This document shows, one piece after another, positions 1-8,518 of a stretch of DNA of 8,778 bases. The stretch comes from Candidatus Dormiibacterota bacterium (GTDB lineage Bacteria; Chloroflexota; Dormibacteria; UBA8260). The stretch's first letter is position 1. Every line of letters begins with the position of its first letter. The position numbers were made by a program, and so were the translations under genes. The notes below the pieces were generated by a model that saw only the letters and a program-made list of their open reading frames with translations, ran no database searches and was not told where the DNA came from. The DNA lies in the NCBI GenBank assembly GCA_955652545.1, contig CATPCA010000391.1:1-8778 (forward strand), written 5' to 3'.

Positions 1-746
1 ATGCCATTGAAGACCGTGCCCAGCGTCGACGGGCTGGCTGCTGATTCGAACAGGTTGAATGTGTCACCGACCGCATTCAACGCACACGCCGCCGCCAGCA
101 GCAACCACGGCCCGTGGCGGCGCCCGGGCAGCAGAGCTGTCCCACCGACGATCAGCGCCAGGAGGAGCACGTCGCCGATTGGATAGGCGAGGTGGGTCGC
201 CAGCGCGATGCCGTCACCGCCAACTGTCTGCAGGATGCGGTTGAAGGCGAAGGTTGCGCACACGGCGGCGGCGCCGAGCCCGGCCACGGCGCCGTCGAGC
301 CAGCAGGCCGCTGACAACCTGCCGGCGCCCTTGTGGACCAGCAGTCCGACTGCGACATAGACAAATTGATAGAAGCCCAGGTAGAACGCGTCGGCCAGGG
401 ACGGCGTCGGGGCGCTTGCCCCGCCGGCGGACTCGATCGTCAGGAGCACGTCGCCGATGGCCCATGACAGCACCCCGGCTCCGAGCAGGAGTGGAACCGC
501 GCGACCGCGGCGGGGCCCGATCGCCCGGGCGAGGCACAGCAGTGCGACCACCACCTCCCCGGCCGCGACCAGCCAGCCGTCAACGAGATCTGATGAACGA
601 CCAGGACCCCGGAGGATCAGCGAGGCGAAGTAGCTGACCAGAAGAAGACCGAGCAGCCCGTACAACACGCGTACGACGGCGGGCACGCGATCGAGCCGCC
701 TGGCCACGGTCTGGCGGTGAGCCCGTCGTGGAGGCGGGGAGGACAC
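1..746 (-). CDS. Multi-pass membrane sensor domain, N-terminal part; probable GGDEF/EAL-type protein (3' end outside window)
   Basis: The frame is open from a GTG at 746-744 to the window edge, giving 248 residues and no stop, so the gene is truncated by the window. A stop lies only four codons upstream of that GTG. After a basic N-terminus (RRAHRQTVARRLDR) come about seven hydrophobic segments, roughly residues 24-45, 57-73, 84-104, 120-137, 150-168, 180-203 and 211-225. The motif WAIGD (95-99), then PSLADAFYLGFYQ (115-127) and WLDG (149-152), resembles from memory the membrane domain that precedes GGDEF and EAL domains in many actinobacterial cyclic-di-GMP proteins. The catalytic part would lie left of the window, so diguanylate cyclase or phosphodiesterase activity is inference only. 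The start is chosen because a -10-like TAAGCT sits six bases upstream, which fits a leaderless mRNA; no clear Shine-Dalgarno is present. It could also be a membrane protein with a different output domain. Confidence 0.75.
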   Translation of the reverse strand, partial: MSSPPPRRAHRQTVARRLDRVPAVVRVLYGLLGLLLVSYFASLILRGPGRSSDLVDGWLVAAGEVVVALLCLARAIGPRRGRAVPLLLGAGVLSWAIGDVLLTIESAGGASAPTPSLADAFYLGFYQFVYVAVGLLVHKGAGRLSAACWLDGAVAGLGAAAVCATFAFNRILQTVGGDGIALATHLAYPIGDVLLLALIVGGTALLPGRRHGPWLLLAAACALNAVGDTFNLFESAASPSTLGTVFNG

Positions 747-752
747 CTTTGC

Positions 753-758
753 AGCTTA
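753..758 (-). promoter_or_regulatory. Putative -10 box (TAAGCT) for a leaderless transcript of the membrane sensor gene
   Basis: On the minus strand TAAGCT (758-753) is followed by six bases and then the GTG start at 746. TANNNT with six to seven bases to the first base of the start codon is the usual layout of actinobacterial leaderless promoters. No clear -35 element was seen at 16-18 bp spacing. The site lies in the 108-bp gap between this gene and the end of the DUF1003-like gene; that gap holds no other convincing element. Confidence 0.45.
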
Positions 759-854
759 GGGACGGCATGTTGAACCGAAGTCACGGCCTCAGGACAAGGC
801 AGACAAGGATCGCCGACACAGGAATCGGCTTCGACAGGGTTTGGCCGCCCTGGC

Positions 855-1325
855 TCACGCTCCCTGGGGCGCAACCTTCCCCAGCCGGCTGACCAGGTCG
901 TCGAGGACCTGGTCCTGGGCCTGGAGGTGGGCTTGCAGCTGCAGGCATTCGTGGAGGATGGCTTCGGCGTCGCTGTACGTGTCCTGGGAGCGCTTGTCGG
1001 CGGCTCTTCCCTGGATGTTCTGGCCCACCATCAGGATCGAGAGCATGACCAGCTGGATGAACGTCTGCGAGATCCACTGCACAAGCAGAAGGGGCGAGCT
1101 CGTGGCCTGTGGCAGCACCACGAGCGCGAGAACCGCGAAGGCGTAGGCGCACCACATCGTGCCGACCACGGCGGTGATGACGAGTGCGATCCGGCCGTTG
1201 ATCCCGGTCGCCTGGTCGGCGATCTTGACCGGCTTGTGTTTGCGTCGCTCGAGAATGCGCGGATGGGGAATGTGTTGAAAGATCACTCGGTGCGCGCCGG
1301 CAGGGGCGCCCGTCCCTTCGGTCAT
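855..1325 (-). CDS. Small two-helix membrane protein, DUF1003-like
   Basis: This complete 156-residue protein starts with ATG at 1325, preceded by AGGAGG six bases upstream, so the start is well supported. A polar, basic N-terminus (RILERRKHKPVK, 23-34) leads to two hydrophobic segments, about 46-70 and 80-101. The second ends in VGQNIQGRAADKR (100-112), which recalls the SQNRQ...DR signature closing the membrane part of DUF1003 proteins. The tail (about 113-150) is charged, rich in Leu and Gln and probably a coiled coil. Function is unknown for this family, and no enzymatic motif is visible. The protein probably sits in the cytoplasmic membrane with both ends inside. It is divergent from the YyaL-like gene across 102 bp and followed 108 bp later by the membrane sensor gene. 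The family link is by motif resemblance from memory; it could be a separate actinobacterial family of similar shape. Confidence 0.78.
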   Translation of the reverse strand: MTEGTGAPAGAHRVIFQHIPHPRILERRKHKPVKIADQATGINGRIALVITAVVGTMWCAYAFAVLALVVLPQATSSPLLLVQWISQTFIQLVMLSILMVGQNIQGRAADKRSQDTYSDAEAILHECLQLQAHLQAQDQVLDDLVSRLGKVAPQGA

Positions 1326-1331
1326 CGTTGG

Positions 1332-1337
1332 CCTCCT
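1332..1337 (-). promoter_or_regulatory. Ribosome binding site (AGGAGG) of the DUF1003-like gene
   Basis: The minus strand reads AGGAGG, then six bases, then ATG at 1325. It is a perfect Shine-Dalgarno at ideal spacing. It contrasts with the opposing gene at 1428, which has none, so the two divergent transcripts probably start translation in different ways. Confidence 0.85.
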
Positions 1338-1415
1338 GTGGGTGGGTCACCCCCAACTCTCACACGCGACCGCGCGTTTGGGGCATGACTCATCGGACGC
1401 AGGGAGCCCGTCTGC

Positions 1416-1421
1416 TAGCGT
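1416..1421 (+). promoter_or_regulatory. Putative extended -10 box (TGCTAGCGT) for leaderless transcription of the YyaL-like gene
   Basis: TAGCGT at 1416-1421, with TG at 1413-1414, forms an extended -10 motif. Six bases follow and then the GTG start at 1428, so transcription would begin at the start codon itself. TCGGAC at 1393-1398 sits 17 bp upstream and is only a weak match to a -35 consensus. No Shine-Dalgarno precedes this GTG, which agrees with leaderless initiation. Confidence 0.5.
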
Positions 1422-1427
1422 CGCCGG

Positions 1428-3452
<2,025 letters not shown>

Positions 3453-3465
3453 CCACCGCCGCGAC

Positions 3466-4884
3466 TCAGCAGGACAGCGAGCTGAAGAGCACGAGGGTGG
3501 CGATCAGGTTGAAGCTGCCGTGCACCAGAACTGTGGGCCAGACGCTGCGGGCGTGGTGGTAGAGGATCGCAAGCACGATGCCGGTGCTGAAGATCGGCAG
3601 GAACAGCGTCACCTGCAGGAAGCCGATGTGCTCGAGCGAGAACAGCGCCGCCGAGATCACCACCGCCCACACCAGCGGAAGGCGGCCGCGCAACCAGCCG
3701 AACACCATGCCGCGGAACACGATCTCCTCAACCACCGGCGCCACGATCGCCACCCCGATGATTGCCATCCACAATGCCCCCTGGAAGGCATTGCGAATGT
3801 CGACGCATTGGTTGGCCGGGGTCTGCGGGAACAGGCTCTGGCTGAGCAGCCCGGTGATGGTCTCGAGCAGGAAGGCCAGGAAGATGAACGGAAGCGCGGC
3901 GACCAGCCAGCGCCACTCAGCGCCGCGGATTCCCAGCGCCGCAAGCGAGGCGTGCCGGCGTACCTTGACGAGCAGCAGCACGAGGAGGAAGAGCGCCCCG
4001 TATGCCGTGATATCCGACACCAGCGCCTCGATCGGTCGACGCGTGTTCAGGGCTAGTCGGCCCAGGGCCCACTTGACTGCTGCAACAGTCACGTACTGGA
4101 CGCCATAGGAGAGCGGCAGCAGCAGGACGAGCACGGGGATGACGTCGGTCCAGGTCCACGGTGCGCGCGCGACGGCGGCGGGCGCACTGCCGGTTGCGCT
4201 GATCGCGAACGGTGGACCCGTACCGGCTGACGTGCTCCAGGACGCAGCGGGCGGCGGAGGCACTGCAGGCGGCGCCGGTGGCAGGGGTGGTGGCAGCGCG
4301 GGCGGCAGCGGCGGTGGTGTTGGCGGCCACGCGGCCGCATTCCACGGCGACGCAGACCAGGGGTATGGAGCAGAGTTGGGTGCGGCCCAGGTGGGCCACC
4401 GTGGCGTGTGGACGACCACCGTCCCGGCGAACAGGTCGGACCAGCCGCGGCGGTCGCTGCGCACCACCCCCCACGCCAGTCCGACGCCGGCGAACAACAC
4501 CGAATAGAAGAGACCGCAGAGCCGCAACACCACCTGGCTCGACGTCGCCGGAGTGACCCTGTCGGCCGAGCGAAGGGCACACTCGCGGGCGCGCATCCCC
4601 ACTGTTGCCCCGCGCCGCCAGCCCACATACAGGTACGTGATCGGTCCGAGGTACAGCGCCGACTGGGTGAGTGCTCGCGCCAGCGCGGCGGCGACCCCGA
4701 CGTGCCCGGCGCTGAAGTTGGCGCTGCCAACCCCGGTGGCCTGGATGAGGATCCCGCCGACGAGCAGCGCGCCGATCTCCCCGCCCACGATGACCGCGAG
4801 GTCGATCAGCGCCGCGGCTGTTCGCCGCCCGACCCCCGCGGTCGGCGGCAACCCCGTCGCCGGCGTGGATGCGGTCAGCGCCAC
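3466..4884 (-). CDS. RDD domain - proline-rich linker - CPBP family intramembrane protease fusion
   Basis: This 472-residue membrane protein starts at a GTG seven bases after the stop of the PLP enzyme gene. The reading frame is open further upstream, but that part lies inside the preceding gene. Residues 17-160 form an RDD domain: GRRTAAALID (19-28), GATVGMRARE (92-101) and WSDLFAGTVVV (148-158), with about three membrane segments. A linker rich in Trp and then Pro (163-215) follows. From about 245 come further membrane segments and a CPBP (CAAX protease and bacteriocin-processing) domain with all three motifs: EEIVFRG (Glu386, Glu387, Arg391), FSLEH (Phe415, His419) and HGSFN (His455, Asn459). 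CPBP members are glutamate-type intramembrane proteases; many bacterial ones have unknown substrates. RDD domains have no settled function, with transport suggested for some. No Shine-Dalgarno is visible, so translational coupling to the upstream gene is likely. The domain assignments are firm; substrate and role are not known. Confidence 0.9.
   Translation of the reverse strand: MALTASTPATGLPPTAGVGRRTAAALIDLAVIVGGEIGALLVGGILIQATGVGSANFSAGHVGVAAALARALTQSALYLGPITYLYVGWRRGATVGMRARECALRSADRVTPATSSQVVLRLCGLFYSVLFAGVGLAWGVVRSDRRGWSDLFAGTVVVHTPRWPTWAAPNSAPYPWSASPWNAAAWPPTPPPLPPALPPPLPPAPPAVPPPPAASWSTSAGTGPPFAISATGSAPAAVARAPWTWTDVIPVLVLLLPLSYGVQYVTVAAVKWALGRLALNTRRPIEALVSDITAYGALFLLVLLLVKVRRHASLAALGIRGAEWRWLVAALPFIFLAFLLETITGLLSQSLFPQTPANQCVDIRNAFQGALWMAIIGVAIVAPVVEEIVFRGMVFGWLRGRLPLVWAVVISAALFSLEHIGFLQVTLFLPIFSTGIVLAILYHHARSVWPTVLVHGSFNLIATLVLFSSLSC
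4249..4326 (-). repeat. Low-complexity proline-rich coding tract (linker of the RDD-CPBP protein)
   Basis: On the plus strand this reads as GGC/GGT/GGG-rich low-complexity DNA. On the coding strand it encodes residues 187-212 of the RDD-CPBP protein, almost entirely Pro with Ala and Leu (runs such as PPPLPPALPPPLPPAPPAV). A Trp-rich stretch (163-186) precedes it. It is probably a stiff, extended cytoplasmic or surface linker between two membrane domains. Such tracts change length easily by slippage. Confidence 0.8.
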
Positions 4885-4891
4885 CGTGTGG

Positions 4892-6319
4892 TCAGAACTG
4901 TCCGCAGCCTGCGGAGTGTCCCGCGGTTTCCAACGGTGGCAGCGCTTCGAACCGCGGCCACGTCCGTGCATCCGTGACCGGGAGGAAGTCACCCGTGTGC
5001 TCGTCCTGGGCGTAGACGAGCCGCGGGCCGCGCTCCAACAACTCAGCCATCGCCACAATGAAGGCGTCGATGTCCCGTTCGGTGGTGCCGATGCCGAACG
5101 ACGCCCGCACCGCACCGGGGATGCCGGCGCGCTCACCACGGCGCAATGAGCTGCGGACGGAGTCGGCGGCGACAGCGTCGATCCCCAACAGGTGGGTGAT
5201 GTACGGGTGTGCGCAGAAACAGCCGTGACGCACCCCGATGGCATGCTCGGCGCTGAGCGCAGCGGCGACCAGGGCGTGGTGCACCCCGTCGACGGTGAAT
5301 GTCACCACGCCGAGGCGGTCGACGTCGGGGCCGTCCCACAGCCGCAGCCGCGTCACGCCGCGCAGGTTGGCGAAGCCGGCATCGACGCGCGCCAGCAGGT
5401 CGCGCTCGTGCTCGGCGATGTTGTCCATGCCCACCGCAGACAGCGTGGTGGCCGCCACGCCGAGTGCGATCGCGCCGATGACATTGGGGCTGCCCGCCTC
5501 CAGCCGGTCCGGCATGCCGGTCCAGAGCACGTCGTCGACGGTGACGAAGTCGACGGCGCCGCCTCCCGCGAGCAACGGCTCGGCGTCGGCGACCAGCGCC
5601 GTGCGCACCACCAGCGCGCCGGCGCCGAAAGGTGCGTACATCTTGTGCCCGCTCAGCGCCAGGCAGTCGACGTCCATCGCCGCCATGTCGATGGTGCGAT
5701 GGGGCGCGAGTTGCGCGGCGTCGACGCTGATGATGGCACCGTGGGCGTGCGCGATCCTGGCCATCTCGGCGACCGGCATCACCTCCCCGGTGACGTTGCT
5801 GGCACCGGTGACGGCGACCACCGCGACGCGACCGCCCGCGGACCGCAACGCGGCCTCCATCGACGCGAGCAGCGCGTCGCGCGAGCGCGGTGGCGGCAGG
5901 TGCTCGACGGGGCCGAGCCGCCGCCACGGCAGCATGTTGGCATGGTGCTCGATCTCGGTCGTGAGGACCGTCGCGCCGGCGGGGATGCGCAGGCACGCGG
6001 CCAGGTGGTTGACGGCGTCGGTCGTGTTCCGGACAAAGACGACCGAATCATCGGGACGCGCGCCAACGAATGTGCCCACCGCCTGTCGCGCCGCCTCGTA
6101 CAGCCTGGTGGACACCTGCGAGAGGTGGCCGGCGCCGCGGTGCACGCTGCTGTACCAGGGCAGGACATCGTTGACGGCGGTCACCACCGCCTCGAGCGCC
6201 TGTGTGCTGGCGGCGCAGTCGAGGTTGACGTAGCGCCGCTGGGTGCCGTCGGCGAGCGGCACCTCGATGCCCGCGCCGCAGAGTTTGGGCCACGCCCGTG
6301 CACTGCTGATCACGTCCAC
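4892..6319 (-). CDS. Class V PLP-dependent aminotransferase-fold enzyme, cysteine desulfurase-like
   Basis: The product has 475 residues and a fold-type I PLP enzyme layout like SufS/CsdA. Visible are TEIEHHANMLPW (121-132, PLP-stacking histidine), SVDAAQLAPH (198-207; Asp200 and Gln203 contact PLP), SGHKMYAPFGAG (223-234, Schiff-base Lys226) and RHGCFCAHPY (364-373). Cys369 aligns with the persulfide-forming cysteine of class II desulfurases, and Cys367 is an additional cysteine. The C-terminal 40 residues after a YAQDEHTGDFLP segment extend past the usual SufS end. No suf or nif genes are near, so its substrate is open: cysteine desulfurase, selenocysteine lyase, or a lyase or aminotransferase of the same fold. 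It lies 32 bp after hutI on the same strand. Two GTG codons compete: 6319 (longest form, used for numbering) and 6313, which sits six bases after a -10-like TAGGGT. No clear Shine-Dalgarno was seen. Confidence 0.9.
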   Translation of the reverse strand: MDVISSARAWPKLCGAGIEVPLADGTQRRYVNLDCAASTQALEAVVTAVNDVLPWYSSVHRGAGHLSQVSTRLYEAARQAVGTFVGARPDDSVVFVRNTTDAVNHLAACLRIPAGATVLTTEIEHHANMLPWRRLGPVEHLPPPRSRDALLASMEAALRSAGGRVAVVAVTGASNVTGEVMPVAEMARIAHAHGAIISVDAAQLAPHRTIDMAAMDVDCLALSGHKMYAPFGAGALVVRTALVADAEPLLAGGGAVDFVTVDDVLWTGMPDRLEAGSPNVIGAIALGVAATTLSAVGMDNIAEHERDLLARVDAGFANLRGVTRLRLWDGPDVDRLGVVTFTVDGVHHALVAAALSAEHAIGVRHGCFCAHPYITHLLGIDAVAADSVRSSLRRGERAGIPGAVRASFGIGTTERDIDAFIVAMAELLERGPRLVYAQDEHTGDFLPVTDARTWPRFEALPPLETAGHSAGCGQF

Positions 6320-6325
6320 ACCCTA
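6320..6325 (-). promoter_or_regulatory. Putative internal -10 box (TAGGGT) before the PLP enzyme gene
   Basis: In the 32-bp gap after hutI the minus strand has TAGGGT (6325-6320), then six bases, then GTG at 6313. This copies the spacing seen before two other genes in the window and suggests a leaderless secondary transcript for the last two genes of the run. No -35 element is recognisable. If used, the PLP enzyme begins at 6313 and is two residues shorter. Confidence 0.4.
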
Positions 6326-6351
6326 CGCCGCTCAGCCGCCTCGTGGTGAGT

Positions 6352-7596
6352 TCAGGCGCCCACGATGGCCGCGCCGCCCTCGACCACCACCTGTCCAGTC
6401 CTGATCACCGTGGCCACCGGGTTGGCGCCCAGGTGGTACGCAACGTCGATCCAGTGGGCGGTTGAGAGGACCACGGCGTCGCAGCGCAGCCCAGCCCGGA
6501 GGATGCCGCGGTCGGCCAGTTCGAGCGCCGCGGCACCGCCGGACGTGGCCGCGACCAGCGCCTCCGCCGGGCTCAGGCCGGATGTGGCAACCGCGAGCGA
6601 GATCATCAGTGGCATCGATTCGGCGTACGACGTGCCCGGGTTGCAGTCGGTGGCGATGGCGACGGTGACCCCGGCGTCGCGGAGGCGACCCCCCGGTGGT
6701 GGCGGGCCGCCGAGCACCAGCGCGGCGCTCGGGAGGATGACCCCGATGACCCCGGCTGCGGCCAGGGCGCGGAGATCGTCGTCGCCGGCGTGCTCGAGGT
6801 GGTCTGCGCTGGTCGCATGCAGCTCGGCGGCCAGTTGGGCGCCACCGCTGTGGCTGCGCTGCTCGGCGTGGATCTTGAGCGACATCCCAGCCTTTCGCGC
6901 CGCCAGCAGCACCCGCCGGCACTCCTCCACCGTGTACGCCTCCTCGTCGCAGAAGACATCGCAGAAGGCCGCGCGCACGGCCGCTTCCTGCACTCCGCGC
7001 TCGCACACATCGGCGATGAACTGCTCGCGGTCGCCATCGGGGGTGGCATGCAGCGCCAGGTATGTGGCGACGGCGTGAGGAAGATCGTCGCGCTCATCCA
7101 GGCCGAGAACGGCGTCGAGCTGACGCAGCTCCGCGTCCAGGTCGAGGCCGTAGCCGCTCTTCACCTCGACGGTGGTGCTTCCGTGCTCGATCATCCGTCG
7201 CGCGCGCTGCCCGGCGGCCTCGCAGATCGTCTCCACCGACCCCGCGGCGGTGCTGCGCACGGTGCTGCGAATGCCGCCGCCGCCGCGGGCGATCTCCTCG
7301 TAGCTCACCCCGGACGAGCGCAGCGCGTACTCCTCGCCGCGGTCGCCGAGCCAGGCGATGTGGGTGTGCGAGTCGACGAAGCCGGGGATCACCGCAGCCC
7401 CGCGCGCGTCGATGTCGATGACATCCCCGGTCAGCGGCGGGAACAGCGCACCGCGGCGCGGACCGGCGTAGCTGATGCGCTCGCCCGCACACATCAGCAC
7501 GGCGTCGTTGATCACTCCCGGGGCATCGTCGCGGTCAGGGTCACAGGTCACCAGGGCGCCGATGTCGCGTACCACCAGCGTGATCTGATCGTTCAT
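6352..7596 (-). CDS. hutI: Imidazolonepropionase (histidine degradation)
   Basis: HutI hydrolyses 4-imidazolone-5-propanoate to N-formimino-L-glutamate in the cytoplasm, the third step of histidine breakdown. The 414 residues are close to the family's usual length of about 400. Amidohydrolase features are clear: PGFVDSHTHIAWLGDR (71-86, metal-binding His77 and His79), the family stretch GGGGIRSTVRST (105-116), EVKSGYGLD (144-152), KIHAEQ (241-246, metal-binding His243), SADHLEH (263-269) and ATDCNPGTS (315-323, metal-binding Asp317). The ATG at 7596 overlaps the hutG stop as ATGA, so the two are translationally coupled; the frame is open further upstream, but that part is the shadow of hutG. 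The segment LPSAALVLGGPPPPGG (288-303) departs from the LPGA-F-F-L pattern common in better-known HutI proteins, so this is a divergent member. Function is confident from the motifs and neighbours. Confidence 0.95.
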   Translation of the reverse strand: MNDQITLVVRDIGALVTCDPDRDDAPGVINDAVLMCAGERISYAGPRRGALFPPLTGDVIDIDARGAAVIPGFVDSHTHIAWLGDRGEEYALRSSGVSYEEIARGGGGIRSTVRSTAAGSVETICEAAGQRARRMIEHGSTTVEVKSGYGLDLDAELRQLDAVLGLDERDDLPHAVATYLALHATPDGDREQFIADVCERGVQEAAVRAAFCDVFCDEEAYTVEECRRVLLAARKAGMSLKIHAEQRSHSGGAQLAAELHATSADHLEHAGDDDLRALAAAGVIGVILPSAALVLGGPPPPGGRLRDAGVTVAIATDCNPGTSYAESMPLMISLAVATSGLSPAEALVAATSGGAAALELADRGILRAGLRCDAVVLSTAHWIDVAYHLGANPVATVIRTGQVVVEGGAAIVGA

Positions 7597-8507
7597 CGCG
7601 GCGCCGCCACCCGCCTGCGCGCCACCAGCCCTGCGCACACGGACGTGAACGACGCCGACATGAGACGCATGGTGATGCCCGCCACGTCGGCCAGGGCATC
7701 GACCTCGCAGAGGTCGACGGCCGCGACGTCCGGCTCGCCGCCGACCAGCAGCGCCGCATCGAGCAGATCGCCGGGGGCAAGGCCACCGGGCAGGCTCGCC
7801 GGGCAGGCGGGTGTGAAAGCGCGGTCGACGACGTCGATGTCGAGGTCCACGTAGATGGAATCGGCGCCGCACTCGCGCAGTTGGGCGAGCGCAGCCGCGA
7901 CCACCGCCTCGATGCCGCGGGCACGAACCTCGGCGACGCTGTGCGCGTGGATGCCCTGGCTCAGCGCCCACGCTGCATGCTCGCGGGCGTTGCCGAGCGG
8001 ATGGATGCCGACCTGCGCGACGCGCTCGCCGGCGAGCCCGGACTCGATCAGCTCGCGCACCGGCGTGCCGTTCGCGGAACGGTCCACCACCGGCCGGCAG
8101 TCGTGGTGCGCGTCCAGGGTGAGCAGTCCCCACTGGCGGCCGGGACGGGCACGGGCCATGCCGAGAAACGCGGGCCGGGTCAACGAGTTGTCGCCACCGA
8201 TGACGACAACCGGCGTCCCCGCAGCCGCCACCGCCGCGACCGCGTCCTCGATGCGAGTGTGTGCAGCCGACGCATCCGGGTCGTGCTGGTCGCCCTCGAC
8301 GTCGCCGGCGTCGCGCACCGCCAGCTGCTCGAGGTCGGCTGACGCGCCGGCGTGCCAGGTGGGGAAACGCGTCAGCGCTTCACGGAACGCGGCGGGCGTC
8401 GACCACGCCCGCGACGTGCTGATCGAGGCCTTCGAGATCGGCGCGCCGAGAACCGTGACGTCGGGTGTGCCGTCGCAGCCGCGGGCCAGCCACTCGCGCA
8501 TGTTCAC
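7593..8507 (-). CDS. hutG: Formimidoylglutamase, arginase/ureohydrolase family
   Basis: The 304-residue protein belongs to the manganese-dependent ureohydrolase family. Between hutU and hutI it most likely hydrolyses N-formimino-L-glutamate to glutamate and formamide, the last step of the pathway. Motifs are GGDNSLTRP (104-112), LDAHHDCRP (131-139; Asp132, His134, Asp136) and VDLDIDVVDR (220-229; Asp223, Asp225). The usual first-motif histidine (GGDH) is Asn107 here. NGTPVREL (146-153) and FTPACPASLPGG (231-242) also fit the arginase-like formimidoylglutamase pattern. Because agmatinase and other ureohydrolases share these motifs, the substrate rests largely on gene context. The GTG at 8507 is preferred over the ATG at 8501 because GAGGA lies six bases before it. 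It begins 9 bp after hutU and overlaps hutI by four bases. Confidence 0.88.
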   Translation of the reverse strand: MNMREWLARGCDGTPDVTVLGAPISKASISTSRAWSTPAAFREALTRFPTWHAGASADLEQLAVRDAGDVEGDQHDPDASAAHTRIEDAVAAVAAAGTPVVVIGGDNSLTRPAFLGMARARPGRQWGLLTLDAHHDCRPVVDRSANGTPVRELIESGLAGERVAQVGIHPLGNAREHAAWALSQGIHAHSVAEVRARGIEAVVAAALAQLRECGADSIYVDLDIDVVDRAFTPACPASLPGGLAPGDLLDAALLVGGEPDVAAVDLCEVDALADVAGITMRLMSASFTSVCAGLVARRRVAAPR

Positions 8508-8513
8508 GGCGGA

Positions 8514-8518
8514 TCCTC
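8514..8518 (-). promoter_or_regulatory. Ribosome binding site (GAGGA) of hutG
   Basis: The minus strand reads TGAGGA: the stop of hutU (8519-8517) is merged with a GAGGA Shine-Dalgarno, six bases before the GTG at 8507. This sets the GTG rather than the ATG two codons later as the start, and suggests that ribosomes ending hutU help start hutG. Confidence 0.7.

Noticed and set aside
254..637. Plus-strand open frame of 127 codons and several short frames at the left edge
   Set aside because: The translations are Arg/Pro-rich without motifs. The minus-strand frame through the same region gives a coherent series of membrane helices.
812..829. Inverted repeat GCCGA-N8-TCGGC after the DUF1003-like gene, considered as a terminator
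   Set aside because: The stem is only five base pairs and no U-run follows on the minus-strand transcript.
4139..4507. Gly-rich plus-strand frame resembling a PE_PGRS-like or glycine-rich protein
   Set aside because: It is the complement of the proline-rich linker of the RDD-CPBP protein, so the glycine run is an artefact of reading the wrong strand.
4885..5244. Upstream extension of the RDD-CPBP frame into the PLP enzyme gene
   Set aside because: The extra 120 residues overlap a firmly identified gene and are low-quality Ser/Arg/Pro-rich sequence. The RDD domain starts just after the GTG at 4884.
5192..6349. Long plus-strand open frame (385 codons) opposite the PLP enzyme gene, with a second of 331 codons in another frame
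   Set aside because: Both are antisense shadows typical of GC-rich coding DNA. The translations lack recognisable motifs and are rich in Arg, Ala and Gly, whereas the minus strand encodes a clear PLP enzyme.
6790..7854. Plus-strand open frame of 354 codons opposite hutI and hutG
   Set aside because: It is the antisense shadow of two firmly identified genes and shows no family motifs.
7597..8133. Upstream extension of the hutI reading frame to 8133
   Set aside because: It is Arg-rich sequence without motifs lying wholly inside hutG. The ATG at 7596, overlapping the hutG stop, fits the family N-terminus.
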